From Diphasiastrum complanatum (taxonomy: Eukaryota; Streptophyta; Lycopodiopsida; Lycopodiales; Lycopodiaceae), in the NCBI GenBank assembly GCA_029204225.1, contig CM055092.1, positions 11,550,310-11,614,309 on the forward strand: 64,000 bases of DNA, written 5' to 3'. This document shows positions 1 to 13,720 of the stretch, in pieces. A model generated the notes under the pieces. It saw only the letters and a list, made by a program, of their open reading frames with translations, did not search any database and was not told the origin of the DNA. Each line of letters begins with the position of its first letter. Within the stretch, counting starts at the first letter, position 1. The position numbers and the translations under genes were made by a program.

Positions 1-32
1 GTTTACATCAATTCTTTTCTTTTATTTTTTAA

Positions 33-37
<5 letters not shown>

Positions 38-77
<40 letters not shown>
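38..77. repeat. (AG)n microsatellite
   Basis: About 20 uninterrupted AG units. No LTR ends or coding sequence were recognised next to it. Confidence 0.95.
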
Positions 78-1949
<1,872 letters not shown>

Positions 1950-2745
1950 CACCTATGGTGGAACAGAATGTGTAATGGATAAGACTCTCCAATCAAATTT
2001 GATAAAGTTGAGCAATAATGCTTTAGTAAATATATCCACTATCATGAAATTTGTGTTGCAAAAGATTAAAATGGTCTCCCTTTCGAGCACTTTGTCTCTG
2101 ATGAAATGATACTTTATATCAGTGTGCTTGCTCCGAGAATGATACCTGGGATTAACAGATAAAGCAATTGTACTTTGATTGTCGCAAAAGATGGAAGTTG
2201 CTTGCAACTGACTAAGATTAATGTTCTACAATCGATGTCTTAACCAACTAGCTTCTTTTGCAGCATGTGCAATGACAATATATTTGGCCAGTGTCGAAGA
2301 TAATACAGTTGAATTTTGCTTCTTGTTGTTCCAAGAGACAAGACCTTTGTTGAATACAAAGACGTATCCTGATGTCGACTTTCTACTGTCAACATCTCCA
2401 GTCCAATCTGCATTTGCAAGACCTTGAAGAAGCAAAATATGGTCATTTGAATCATCATTCAAATTTCTACCATAATAAATGCAATAATTTTGTGTCGAAT
2501 GTAAATATCAAAGAACTAAGTAGAGCTTTCTAATGAGTGAAACCCGGATTTGACATGTATTGGCCTAGTGTACTAACTGAATAAGCAATGTCTAGTACCT
2601 ATCATGGCATACATGAGAGAACCAATAATAGAATGATAAGAATATTGTTTCATCTGCTCGACTTCTTCGAGAGATTGAGGACACTGGTCCTAATATTTCG
2701 AACCTAGATCCATTGGAGCTTTGATTGGTTTAAAATCTCTGATCT
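1950..2745 (-). pseudogene. Ty1/copia pol 3' end (RT thumb and RNase H), broken
   Basis: Read on the minus strand this gives the end of a copia polyprotein in order: a linker ending in DQCPQ, the SIIGSLMYAMIGTR block, the RNase H motif NADWTGDVDSRKSTSGY with SWNNKKQ, and the terminal CDNQSTIAL, HSRSKHTDIKYH and DIFTKAL motifs. These are diagnostic of the copia RT connection and RNase H. Several frames are needed, so stops and frameshifts are present. It may belong to the same element as the gag and LTR at 3044-4805, with a gypsy scrap and a deletion between them. No 3' LTR follows. Confidence 0.85.
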
Positions 2746-2884
2746 CTTAAGATATGCTTAGCTCTATCTTGAGCACTACAGATACTATCCTTAGGCACTT
2801 GCGACATTTCTTGCATATCATGTTAAAAATCTACAACCTTCTGGATCTTGATAGATTTTGTCTCCACATTAACAAAAATGGTTG

Positions 2885-3043
2885 AAAACCATACATAAGC
2901 ATAAAAGGACTATGAAAAATAAATATATGCTACCTAGGATGGATGAACTTGTAGATCATTTAGGTGGGGCTAAATACTACACTAAGATAGATCTTAGAAC
3001 AGGGTACCATAAGATAAGAATTAAATCGGAAGATTTCCAAAGA
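2885..3043 (+). pseudogene. Ty3/gypsy reverse transcriptase fragment
   Basis: The plus strand encodes LPRMDELVDHLGGAKYYTK followed by IDLRTGYHKIRIKSED, the conserved finger region of gypsy reverse transcriptase. Similarity stops at about 3043, where minus-strand copia gag begins. Only some 50 residues remain and the catalytic box is absent. It lies between two copia pieces of opposite strand, so it marks an insertion or a rearranged junction. Confidence 0.8.
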
Positions 3044-3458
3044 TTGGCCGACAGCGGCCATCTGTTGCAAGAGATTCTTAAATTAGTTAATATGATACTG
3101 AAGAGAATCATTATTCGACATCTTGAGTGTGAAGAATTTCCTTCGAATATATAACTTAGTAGTTATGTCTCTCACATCATATAGTGAGCTCAGGATGTCC
3201 AAAACTTCTTTAAAAGTTTTAGCTTCAGCTATGTGGCCAATTTGAGTAACTGATATATTGAGGATAATATGCGCGAAAGCTTTACCATCCTTCAATTTCC
3301 ATTTTCAGACTTCTGTGTCGTTTTAAAGTTTCACTTCGATACCTATAACAACATCCCACGACTCGTTGGCGATTAGCAAGGTCTGCATTGTAAATTTCCA
3401 TAAATGATAATTGGGTCCATTTAGCTTGTCTGCGATAAGACTGGCTTTGAGAATCCAT
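3044..3458 (-). pseudogene. Ty1/copia gag N-terminus, frameshifted
   Basis: The minus-strand ATG at 3458 opens with MDSQSQ and corresponds to the gag start at 59064 in a sibling copy, but a frameshift soon follows. From about 3295 it reads KDGKAFAHIILNISVTQ, SLYDVRDITTKLYIRRKFF and LKMSNNDSLQ, typical of the copia gag (UBN2/retrotran_gag) domain. It lies about 190 bp inside the primer-binding site at 3635-3646, as expected for a 5' leader. The reading ends at the gypsy scrap at 3043, so the zinc knuckle and the rest of the polyprotein are missing. Confidence 0.8.
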
Positions 3459-3634
3459 CTGGAACTTTAGTTTGATGACGTTAAGAGAGATATCGTGTTG
3501 CGTTGCAGTTAGAAATCAATTCTTTGATACCAAAACAAATTGATTCGAACTAAAGAATAATTTGATATTGCGAAAGATATCAAGTATAAGAACTTGCATT
3601 CTGATATAGTATTAGGCCTCAAAAAAGAATGAAC

Positions 3635-3646
3635 GCTCTGATACCA
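3635..3646 (-). other. Primer-binding site (initiator Met tRNA)
   Basis: On the minus strand this is TGGTATCAGAGC, the complement of the plant initiator-Met tRNA 3' end, directly after the LTR end CCAACA. It fixes the inner edge of the LTR at 3647. Confidence 0.88.
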
Positions 3647-4805
3647 TGTTGGAAAGAGGTGTATAAAAGATAGGTCGAATAAGATTCGAATAAAAAGAAT
3701 TTGAACGACAAGAAAGAAAACTTATCATGCGCAGTGGAGTAAACTATCTTCATGCATGACCACGCCTATGAATTTCGAACAAAACAATCATGTTTGATCT
3801 TATAGTAACTAACTTTGAAATCATTAGTACTACAACAATTACGTAGCCAAACATTTAAGCATTGAATTATCAGACAAATAATCAATCGCGAAGAATTATA
3901 GAAACGCATACATTCTGAGACGAAGCTGAACACAATAAGAAGGTAGTATTGATTTACTATGAAAGCCAAATAGATCTAAATGAGTACAACAAGTTGCGGA
4001 TCGAAGTCGCGTACCTAAGCTATCTCTGAGCGGCTAAAATATAAGTTTGAACTACTGATAAGCAGTAAGCGCAATAACAATCTCTAATCAACTCTAAAGA
4101 ACTGAGCTAGAATGCTCAAGAGTGTTCAAGCTCGCAAGCTTGAGAGAAAGCTAACTATTCAATACTTGATCTCTTATTAAGATGTTGAAATATGAACTGC
4201 TATTTATACTAAGCAATTAGGTCGTCAAATGTGGCTGCCAGTTGGCTGGAGTCCGCTGGCATTCATCCAGTTCTTCTCAGAAGTTGCTTGTTGATAAGCG
4301 GTGACATTTGGCCGTAAACAGTTTGTTTGCATAAATGAACGTGACTGTCACTCTGCAAAAATGAACGTAACTGTCATCAGGGAGAAAGCGAAAAATGCGA
4401 CTTTTGTGAGAAATGCAATTGGAATAGCCCCACACTATGCCAAAGTCTTTTTCTTAACATTTGAGGCATTTTGAAAATGCGAAAAATATGACACTGCATT
4501 TTTACTCGCAATTTTTGACAGGTGAAAAATGCGAAAAACGCGACACTGCATTTTTACTCGAAATTTTTTATAGTGTTGTTTTAAGAGAAAATTGATTGTA
4601 GCAAAAAGACAATAGTGTCGGGTTTTGTAGTGAGAGAAAATTTCTGACACTATTGTCAAACTCCATGTATTTCTACAGACTGTGTAAAAACACTTGTAAT
4701 TCTGCAGACTGTGTAAAACACGGACAAAAACGTAGAACTGGATAAACAGTTGGATGAAGATTAAAAATTGATTAGTTGATTAGTAGGAAGGAGAATAATC
4801 CAACA
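3647..4805 (-). mobile_element. 5' LTR of copia family A (minus strand)
   Basis: About 1159 bp. On the minus strand it opens TGTTGGATTATTCTCC at 4805 and closes CACCTCTTTCCAACA at 3647, next to the primer site. The same start and end occur in the LTRs at 33842-34923, 53950-54996 and 61408-62616, which defines the family. It has a TATAAATA box at 4208-4201. Downstream of that, where sibling LTRs have over 120 bp of CT, this copy has only a few CT units. Confidence 0.88.
4201..4208 (-). promoter_or_regulatory. LTR TATA box
   Basis: TATAAATA on the minus strand, in the same context (CTTAGTATAAATAG) as in the LTRs at 54284, 58330 and 62103. It is the probable start-site signal of this LTR. Confidence 0.7.
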
Positions 4806-5475
4806 AGTTTTACACCCAAAAACTTGAAACTTGTCAATTCTAGGGTTTATTCCCGTAAGTGCTTCTTTAGGAATCACATTTGGAACCGCAGTTGCAAGAC
4901 TCCTTTTTTACAAGAATGTTGTCGCATTGCACGCTTCCAACCAAAAAGAATTTGGTAATGAAGAGCACCATCTCTCCAAGCTTGTAAGCCTTGCTCTGAT
5001 TCCACTATAAGGGAAGCTCCTTATATGATTCTTTCCAACATGAAGCTATTCTTCTGAAAGACTGTTATGTCATATAAACTACTACTTGGGTGGATATGCT
5101 TGGAATTCAGATAAATTCTAAGGTTAAAGTGTTTCAATTTCTTAAACTTTGAATATCTCTGTTGGATAAATGGATTTCAATGGAATGGTCACTCAAGTTG
5201 AAAATATTTTAAGAAAAAGTCATGTTTGTAATAGAGTGAATCTTTTTAAAAAAAAACACTTATTACTGATTTTTCATGGATTTAGATATTTTCATATATC
5301 ATCTTTCCAATTAACTTTTATAAAAATTGATAATTTTTTTTAAAGGAGGGGTGAAGTGATGAGATAAAATTCTATTTGAGGATTTATTGGTTGCATAGTA
5401 TAACCAACTGTGTAAATAAGATTGTTCTGAAAGTAATTTCGGATAATTTAGAGTAAGATACTAAATTGGAACTTT
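4806..5475. other. Non-coding; relic leader and primer-like site
   Basis: At 4993-5004 there is a degenerate primer site (GCTCTGATTCCA as read on plus) followed by text like that at 9982-10020. This suggests the leader and LTR edge of a minus-strand copia relic. No gene was recognised. Confidence 0.35.
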
Positions 5476-6490
5476 TTGAATAAGAGAAATTCTCTAGAGA
5501 TTGTGTGCACAATCGTATTCAATATATATTCGGCCTCATATATGAATTATTTTTATTCTGTTATCTGTAAGGAATTAATGAATAAGTCTTTGGACCTCAT
5601 AGACCCAATTGTCAAAGTTGGACTCAATTATTGGGTTCAATTGTACAAAAGCGACAATGTTCTAGGTGTTTTTGTGCTTACTCAATTTTTTTGTGACTTG
5701 CTTAAGGACGAGCAATCAGCTTCATCATGGTTACGACCCATGCCAAGCGATACCGAAATTTTTGTTGTACCATATTGTCAAAAGTATGTATTGTTTAATT
5801 TGAATTGTATGTATTGTTTTATTATATGCTTTATTTGTATTTTTTTCATTTACGTATCATTGACTATTCGGTTGATTGCAGTCATCACAGGTCTGTACAT
5901 ATTATATCACTAAGAGTGGATGAAGCCGGTTTGTGCAATCCAAGGGTGCTATGAATGAGCTCTTTGAGATCAACACACCTCAATGTCGACATTGAGATGT
6001 ACAAAAGCATGATCATATATTTTCCAATGAAGGCCCTGTGTGTAGCAAAGCACATAGAGATAATAGACGCACAGGTAACCAATTTTTCAATTACTTTTTT
6101 CGTGATATAAAAAAAATGTGAAACTAACATTTGGTATTTTGATTCTCAATCCTCTCAGCAAGTTGACTTGTATGCCATTAAAAATGTAAAATGCTTTATG
6201 GAATGGTTCGTCAGCCAAGGTGAAAATGTCGATATACGTCAGGTAATTTGAGGTTGGATGTGCATTGATTTTATTTATATGATTTTTTGTTTTTATGTAA
6301 TCGTCTAACTTGTCTATTGTTGATGATTTGTAGTTTACTTGTCCAAAATTCACACAAAATGACATATTTGAATTTCGACGAGATGATTAAGATTTTTCTC
6401 TCTAAAGCAACATCGGTGACAATGGAACAAGAAGCTGGGGAGCTTGCACTTGAAAGAGCTCATGGAAAAGAAATTTATATAGAAAAATAG
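5476..6490 (+). pseudogene. Decayed multi-exon gene, possibly C48 (Ulp1-like) protease
   Basis: A 5' exon reads KVGLNYWVQLYKSDNVLG, then SSWLRPMPSDTEIFVVPYCQ. An apparent intron (GTATGT...TTGCAG, about 5782-5881) joins it to HHRSVHIISLRVDEAGLC. Further exon-like blocks end at CAG|GTAACC (about 6072) and CAG|GTAATT (about 6242), the last continuing into FTCPKFTQNDIFEF. The order 'IFVVPYC..H', an Asp segment and 'CPK.TQND' is reminiscent of the His, Asp and Gln/Cys blocks of Ulp1 cysteine proteases found in plant transposons. The catalytic Cys is not evident, and stops and frameshifts are present. The family call is inference; the gene-like exon structure is what I see. Confidence 0.3.
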
Positions 6491-6738
6491 ATAGATGGTC
6501 TTATTGAAAGGCCAATACAAAAATATATACTTCAAAAATTTACATTCAATGTGTACATCTTCTTGCCTTGCTCTAATCTGCATTAACATTGCAAATAGTC
6601 TATCAATAAATCATTGTTGATCAATAACAGGATAACGATTACATAACAGACTATTTTAATACAAAAACGTATCATTCTTCCATTTACTCGAAAACCATAG
6701 CTTTGAGGTATGTCAAATTGGAGCATTGTAAGTTCTGA

Positions 6739-7905
6739 TCATATATATTTTAGACTCCAGTCCTCCTCCACTTCAATTGCCGCAATAACAACCTCATTTT
6801 GCTTCACCTCTATTTGCATTTGCTCTTGATGGTTCACTGTAAAGTCTTGATCTAATGCTTTCCATTCATTATTAACTCTAATCCATCTTCTATAATAAAA
6901 CATAAAAGAAAGCATTTGTTTTTCTATATGATATCGAAATATCATGGATGATTTTTAGCTCTACATTGAATGCTGCCATCAGTTTTCACATTCCAATGAT
7001 CATCAAGGAGTTTTGATTTCATTTCATCAGTTAAATCCTTAGCAATGAACATTGTAGTTGTTTTACGAACATTACATCTAGCAAAAAAATCTACAAAAGG
7101 TGCAAATGGTAAATACCAATATAGTCTATTGGTTTTTGAACCTGTGCTACATTTCATATAGTTTTAAATGTCCATAAAAAACTTCGATCTAAAACTTTCT
7201 GCTATGGTAGAATCGGGGGGAACCCATTCCTCACTTAAAAAATGTGGTAGAGGTAGAGTTTCTAGTTTGCCATTCAAACCATTTTTGCATGGTATGTAAA
7301 GAGAATCATAAAAAAAAATGCCAGAATCCAAAAGTGACTTTAAAGGATGATGCTTATACTAGAGTAAACCGATATAAGAATGAATGACATCTATGATGTC
7401 TGCAAGTGATTGTATTGGTTGCCATTCGCTTATGCTCGATGGATACAAGTCTGCAAAAGACAATATTCTATTTTAACACAAATATATCACAATAATGAAT
7501 GTGGATCATTAACATAGAAAAACCAGCTTAAGTTGCATCACATATAATTGCATTTGAGTCGATCTACGGGATTGACATCCACCACCATAACTTCATTGTG
7601 CATATACACATGTTGAATCAAAACTTCTGAAATGGATTGACCTCCCTTTGAAACTTTGAACTCTAAAATTCTTCCTTTCCAAAAGTTTCTGTAATCCATA
7701 TTTAATCTCTTTCTTTTGCAAAATGCACCTTTTGATGAGGGATGCATGACAACCCATTGAAACTTTCTATATGTGCATGGTATGCATAACCCTTCAGAAT
7801 GCCTTTCATTACAAACAGTGACCGAATTGATTGCACTACATGGTCTTCAATTGCAAGCGGCCATTGCATAATAGTGCAAGATACAAAACGATTGATAATG
7901 AACAT
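6739..7905 (-). pseudogene. Unrecognised ancient coding block, broken
   Basis: The minus strand carries consecutive protein-like stretches in several frames. They are: CTYRKFQWVVMHPSSKGAFC with GGQSISEVLIQHVYMHN; then WQPIQSLADIIDVIHSYIG, HHPLKSLLDSGIFFYDSLY, and SEEWVPPDSTIAESFRSKF; then RLYWYLPFAPFVDFFARCN, AKDLTDEMKSKLLDDHWNV and a short end. Composition and length suggest real protein ancestry. Stops (for example after SYIG and after FFMDI) break it. I recognise no family. It may belong with the block at 5476-6490, which lies on the other strand. Confidence 0.3.
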
Positions 7906-8700
7906 GCAAGAAACAAAACAATTGATAATGTTGAACCATCCATGAAAGTTAGTTTAACTTCAGTTAGTTAAACTCGGACAGTCTTTTGCCGACGGGCAAC
8001 AATATATTATCCAATCACATATCTAGACTCTGCCCGGCGGGAGTTTTGAACTGGCTAAAAATATGCCTGGGAAATTGTAAAAAAAATTTGTCCGGCAAAC
8101 ACCGTTACGGTCCTGCACACATGTAAAAATATTATAGGGACATGTGGACGTCGAATAGTTGAAAAGTAAAAAAAAGTATCTTTTCAAAGGGCCCTTATAG
8201 CACTTGGACCTCCCCTAATGCAATCTAGTCTCTCTTTTTCTCTCTTCTAACAAATCTAGCACATAGAATTGATGATATCTTGATCACACTTGATCAATCT
8301 ACAATATAGTGAACTTTGAACTCAAATATGACCACACTCTTGAAAAGATTATAACCTTTTAACCAAAAGATGCTCTCAAATTTTGAGTTTTCACAAAAAT
8401 GCAAAATATTGAATCAATCAAAAACTATATGCAACAGTCATAATCTTGATACATCTACTAATAGAATGCAGCATCCACAATCATGAGAAAATTTTGTCTC
8501 CACATTCCAGTATTTGAATTCAAAACTCGGCCTACTCCAAGTGATTTTACCTAAATTGAAGTTAGGATCACAAAGATCCACTTTCTACACACGAAACTCC
8601 TTGATTTGAGATACAAACCACTCCAACTCCACATAGAATTGATGGTGCCCTCGAATACACCTCTAGATTTGGAAAATCCAGAAACTTTAGCCTGAAGCCT
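7906..8700 (-). other. Non-coding, including a copia-type leader
   Basis: From about 8230 to 8700 the sequence resembles the untranslated leader of the element at 25801-31819 (compare 30680-31158, with phrases such as 'acatagaat' and 'cttgatca') and abuts a primer site. No gag follows. The part before 8200 shows nothing I recognise. Confidence 0.4.
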
Positions 8701-8712
8701 GCTCTGATACCA
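8701..8712 (-). other. Primer-binding site (initiator Met tRNA)
   Basis: Minus-strand TGGTATCAGAGC directly after an LTR end in TTTTTTCACA. It orients the LTR at 8713-9455. Confidence 0.85.
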
Positions 8713-9455
<743 letters not shown>

Positions 9456-9981
9456 ATTATACTCGAAAAAATGGTGTAGGCCTCTTCAAAATATATAGTT
9501 GTCCAGCACATATCCTCATTCCTAATAAGTATAAATTGTCATTTTTGAATAAATATAGAAATATGTGGAATCACATCAACCAATGAGAGTAGGTCTAAAT
9601 ATGATATTATCCACTTATATACTTGCTTAAAATAGTAAGGATACTATTTGTAACTATCTCTAAGTTGGTATGTACAATTGGCCTCAATATGCCAAATAAC
9701 AAATGACCAAAACTAGTTGACTTTCTTCACAAGATCTACTAAAGTTTTGAGCTACACAAGCAAAAACTCCAAGAAAGCATCACAAATTGGTTATCATGGA
9801 CATCCTTCCATAAAATCCTGGAGAAAGTCGAGAAACGCAGACCTTAATGACATACAAATGAAAACTGAGTTTTCACCCACTTGGAACCTTGTTCTCCACC
9901 TGGATGAGAAATCCAATAGATCGGCACCAAAGATCCGATGAAAGCTTCACCACTCCAAGTTCTCTGATCTTTGTAAGCCTT
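9456..9981 (-). other. Non-coding; leader of the next LTR
   Basis: The last part (about 9700-9981) leads into the primer site at 9982 and resembles 4776-4992. It is probably the untranslated leader of a minus-strand copia relic. A 74-codon plus-strand open frame here has no recognisable feature. Confidence 0.35.
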
Positions 9982-10445
9982 GCTCTGATACCAATGTAAG
10001 GAAAAGCTCCTCAAGATCCTACTTAGAAATCAAAACACAAGAGAACACATTGTGGAGCAAAACCACCCAAACAGCCTCACCCCCGAACCACGAGATAGGA
10101 GACAAGTGTAGAGAGAGATAAACTGACAATGAATCACCAAAACATGAATGGAGATGGGTGAGTTTCCACTAGAATACATACCCCCAAAGCCCCCCTATGC
10201 ATAGGCCCATGCATAGGCCTAAACTCCCCAAAAGCACTTTTCATTGTTATTGATACTCTTCGCATGCATTAACAATCCTAAACCCATGTACTAACTCCAC
10301 TTACTGTGTCTAGGCCCTCACAAGGTTATTAATTACATTATTGGCCTCCTTGTCTGGAATAATGAAGCGTAACCAATAATCTTGAGTACTGGAGTACCGT
10401 GTCTGGGATTATGTCAAATTCTATATGTAGGACGTGGACGTAACA
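9982..10445 (-). mobile_element. Primer site plus short copia LTR, minus strand
   Basis: 9982-9993 is TGGTATCAGAGC on the minus strand. After one base, an LTR-like interval of about 451 bp runs from 9995 (CCTTACA end) to 10445 (TGTTACGTCC start). The ends form a small inverted TGT(T/A)A pair as LTRs do. The outer boundary is inferred and no partner LTR was found. Confidence 0.5.
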
Positions 10446-11116
10446 GTTGGTGCAAGCATGATATCTCTTTTTATGCTACTAAATTTTTTCTTTAAATAGA
10501 CCTATTTGCTCCACAAATATGCTTCTTGGTTTCCAATGGGGCACATCATAGAGTAGATGAATGAAAAACTGCCAAAAACAAGTGTAGAGGGACAAATCAT
10601 ATGTAAATGGGATGACATTTGCAAGAGGATGTGATTAAAACATATGTTTTTGGATCTACTTTCAGACACTAATTTTTCCGTTTTGGAGAAAAATACAATA
10701 TACTTGTAGCATGATCGATAATTTTCTAATTCATGAATAACATTTGGCAATATCAAATTTAAAGTATATTGCAATGTAGGCATGTGCAAGTTGCCATCAT
10801 CGTGCCAGAAAAATTGATTTAATATTATCCACATGTGATTGTGGTGTGGTAGCATCGTTCCATCAAGAAAGTCAAAGCAGTGCAGGAGGAGACGAAATTG
10901 CAATTTATGACATAAGGGAATGGTCTTTCTAGTAATCGATATTGGCGGGTTAGCCATTTTAGAAGCTATGATGAGCCCGCTAGCGCAAGACGTGCATTTG
11001 AGCATTGCCCCCAACCACCCTTGAAGGTCTTCCAAAAACCCTTCCCTATACATAGATGAATAAATACATGAGAAACCAACAATCAAACAATTATAGATAT
11101 TAACTACCAAATACAC
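10446..11116 (-). other. 204-codon open frame of unknown meaning (10502-11116)
   Basis: A minus-strand open frame spans 10502-11116. The product is rich in Cys, His, Leu and Ile with no domain I recognise and no good start context. Its 5' end overlaps the degenerate tandem repeats that begin near 11000. It may be chance, or the antisense of something decayed. I do not regard it as a demonstrated gene. Confidence 0.15.
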
Positions 11117-11680
11117 TCATTGTATTTTGAATAAAATTCAATAAGTTAAGGCAAAACATAACTTCAAAAATTCGTTGACCATTGTTAAGGTATATAATAA
11201 GGCTATATAAAAAGAAATAAGTAAATACATAAACTAACAAACAAATAAATATCTAGATTATACTAGATCAACTAGCAATTATACTCATTGTATTTTAAAT
11301 AAAATTCAAAAAGTTACAACAAGACGTACCTAGAATTTTTCCTCTAAACCAGTACTATAGGTTTTCCAAAAAGAGTATCCTTTTGATCTAAGTAAACAAA
11401 TAAGACAAGATAGTTAAAAAGATAATTAGAATCAACCCTACTAAACATCGATATGCTCACTATAGTTTAGGTAAAGTCTGAAAAGTCATGACAAGTTTGT
11501 CGAGCATGATGTAACTTCCACTATTACGTCAACCACCATTGAAAGTCTCTAGAAAAAATTCTCCGCTTCATAAAATACATAAGCAAATATGATATACAAC
11601 CAAACACCTGATAAACATAATATAGACTTAATAGACAAAAATAAAGAAATAATAGGACCAAAGTAGTGATATGCTCATAA
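11040..11680. repeat. Degenerate tandem repeat, about 170-205 bp period
   Basis: Three to four diverged copies. The phrase 'actcattgtattttgaataaaa' recurs at about 11113 and 11281, and more weakly at 11455 ('gctcactatagttta') and 11670 ('gctcataatgtg'). The companion phrase 'ggtcttccaaaaaccc' near 11027 recurs as 'ggttttccaaaaag' near 11360 and 'agtctctagaaaaaat' near 11547. AT-rich spacers separate them. Confidence 0.5.
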
Positions 11681-12810
11681 TGTGTGTCTACTCAAATCTT
11701 ACACGAATCAAATGGTCTAGATTGAGTTCAGGGCCCACAACTATAGAGGACATAATTATGGGATCTCATTTTATTTATTCAAATTTGTTGGAATGTAATT
11801 TTCAACCCTCAAAATGTGGAGCTCTTATGGATGGAATATTGAAAATAAATAGGCATAGTAGATGAAATTTAAAATCTACTCACAAATGGAATCATTGACA
11901 GAATCATAAAAATCATGTTTGTAATAATTGACAAAGTGGAATCATTGACAAAATTGTTGACCTCAGCTCCACAAGAGAACTTGACACTATATTCATAGAA
12001 TGCGACATGTTAGGAACATCATAATCACAAAAAGGCAAATCTAGTCTATACCACCCAGCCAACACAGTCTTTTATAGAATGCCCCTTCTAGCCCAATGTG
12101 GGTTTGCAAGCGGTAGGGCATTTCTAACTATCACTTCCCATACATGCTACATACATGAGGCTTCTGTTGCATGAGGAGTCCCAATCAATTGTTGTAGGGC
12201 TGCATGACTCCCAACTAACATGCATGTGACTTTGGGGAATGCTGGCCCACATACCTATTGCCTAGTATGCATGCATGCCTCTGACCCACACTGTCCTTTG
12301 GCCTACGGTGGTTTTGATGCACCTAGTAATGCTATTGAGTTCGATTCAGTTACGGTCTCGTAACAAAACACCCATTATGTAGTCCATAGTATTTATTTAA
12401 TCAAGTTTTTACCTTTTTCTCCATGTTCGGTGTTGGGGAAAGGCCATCTGAGGGCCTTCCGCACTAGGAGGGTTCCCGAGGTTACAAACTAAGCATCGTG
12501 GAAGGCTCGAGGCCATATGGGGGGGGGCTCTTTGAGGTACTTCCGCCTTGGGAGGGCACATTGCCCAATGGCATGTGCTCAAGTAGGTGGAAAGCCCGAG
12601 GGGAAGAGGGCCTTCCCCTCTATAATGAGCAAGTGTTGAGCAAGTGCGACCAGAAAGATTGCCGAAGAGAGAACATAACAACATTTTGAAATGATGGAGA
12701 GATAAAGTCAAATGCATATTATGCATCACAACAAAAGGAAAGCTGAGCACCTAGAATTAAGTTCTTAAAGGTGCTAGCAAAAAAGGAAACAAAAATGGAG
12801 TTTAAATTAG
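11681..12810. other. No recognised gene; local G-rich patch
   Basis: Mostly AT-rich. At 12420-12620 there is a GC-richer patch with several runs of G (for example nine Gs near 12520). Overlapping short frames on both strands there have no domain. No LTR or RNA gene was recognised. Confidence 0.35.
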
Positions 12811-12820
12811 GTGAGTGAGT

Positions 12821-12859
<39 letters not shown>
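12811..12859. repeat. (GTGA)n to (GA)n microsatellite
   Basis: Four GTGA units run into about 17 GA units. It lies some 300 bp upstream of the small ORF at 13157, the kind of position where GA repeats occur in plant 5' UTRs. Confidence 0.95.
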
Positions 12860-12863
<4 letters not shown>

Positions 12864-13156
12864 ATGGTGCGAGGATGGTAAGGTGGAGCCCAGAGTGAGC
12901 TATGCGAAGTCCTTTGAGTGTGTAGGGTTGTGCAAGGAAGGTGACACTACAACATCATCACCCACTTTTTCCCTGCTTTCTCTCTTTCGCCTTTGTTCTT
13001 CCCATCACTGTGTATTTGATTGTTGTCTGTAATTGCGTTCATGCCCAGCAGCAGCAACAGCAGCTACCTCGTTTTTTTGTACGATCGAAAAATTTCTGGC
13101 ATGTCTTTTGTGAAATTGACTCTTTCTTGATTTGATCGGGGCCAGGAAAGCCAGTA

Positions 13157-13366
13157 TTGGCCATGGGGTTTGCGGTTGTTCTTTATCCAGTTCCAATTAT
13201 TTTCTTGATTGTAATATGTGTGCTTTGCTATCTTTGGGGCAAGCAGATCGGGCGGAGAGAGGCCGCATGCGCGCGCGGACCTCCCCCGCCAGTTTTTCCT
13301 GTCATTCCTCCGGGAGTTCAACCGCCATTTACTCCTCCGCAGGATGACAAGCAGCGCCGTCAATAG
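13157..13366 (+). CDS. Possible small single-pass membrane protein
   Basis: 69 codons. The start sits in a strong plant context (GGCCATGGG). Residues about 4-24 (VVLYPVPIIFLIVICVLCY) form one hydrophobic segment, followed by basic KQIGRRE and a proline-rich tail (PPPPVFPVIPPG) ending KQRRQ. The local DNA is CpG-rich compared with its surroundings and a GA repeat lies upstream, both consistent with a host gene or exon. An alternative upstream frame at 12941 also begins with a hydrophobic stretch. No family was recognised, and splicing to further exons cannot be excluded. Confidence 0.4.
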   Translation: MAMGFAVVLYPVPIIFLIVICVLCYLWGKQIGRREAACARGPPPPVFPVIPPGVQPPFTPPQDDKQRRQ

Positions 13367-13369
13367 AGT

Positions 13370-13720
13370 TAAACTCGGGATATGAGGACACAATTTGCAG
13401 CTATACAAAAAGTAACTCGTATGTGGTTAAGTTTGTTTACGAATATCGATCCGCTATAAGGCTTTTTTAGTAAGCAGTTCCTCACGTGAGGGTTTTTTAC
13501 TTATCACAGTGAAGCTTTTATCGTGTTCAAACTGGGCAAATGAGCACAAGATTTGCAGTTATACAATAATAACTTGGACGGCATTTACTTTATATATGAT
13601 TTCCTATCAGATAGGCTTCTCAAATAGGCAGTTGCTCTTGCCTTATCATGTTCATTTTGTTACAAACTGGGCACATGAGCACATGATTTGCAGTTATGCA
13701 ATTGTGTCTTGTATGTTTTT
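13370..13720. repeat. Three-copy degenerate tandem repeat, about 137-158 bp
   Basis: A segment like 'aaactgggcacatgagcaca' followed by 'atttgcagttatacaat' occurs at about 13371, 13529 and 13666. The intervening 'agtaagcagttcctc' also recurs (about 13470, 13625 in weaker form, and 13757). It directly follows the small ORF and may lie in its 3' UTR or intron. Confidence 0.7.

Noticed and set aside
2221-2427. Plus-strand 68-codon open frame
   Set aside because: It is the antisense of a recognisable copia RNase H.
3635-3646. Initiator-Met tRNA-like 12-mers as possible tRNA genes
   Set aside because: Only the 12-13 base primer complement is present at each site, with no cloverleaf sequence around it; they are LTR-adjacent primer sites. 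No tRNA or rRNA gene was recognised.
12409-12750. 113-codon minus-strand frame over a GC-rich patch
   Set aside because: The plus strand is also open over part of it, the G runs explain the openness, and no domain or start signal is visible.
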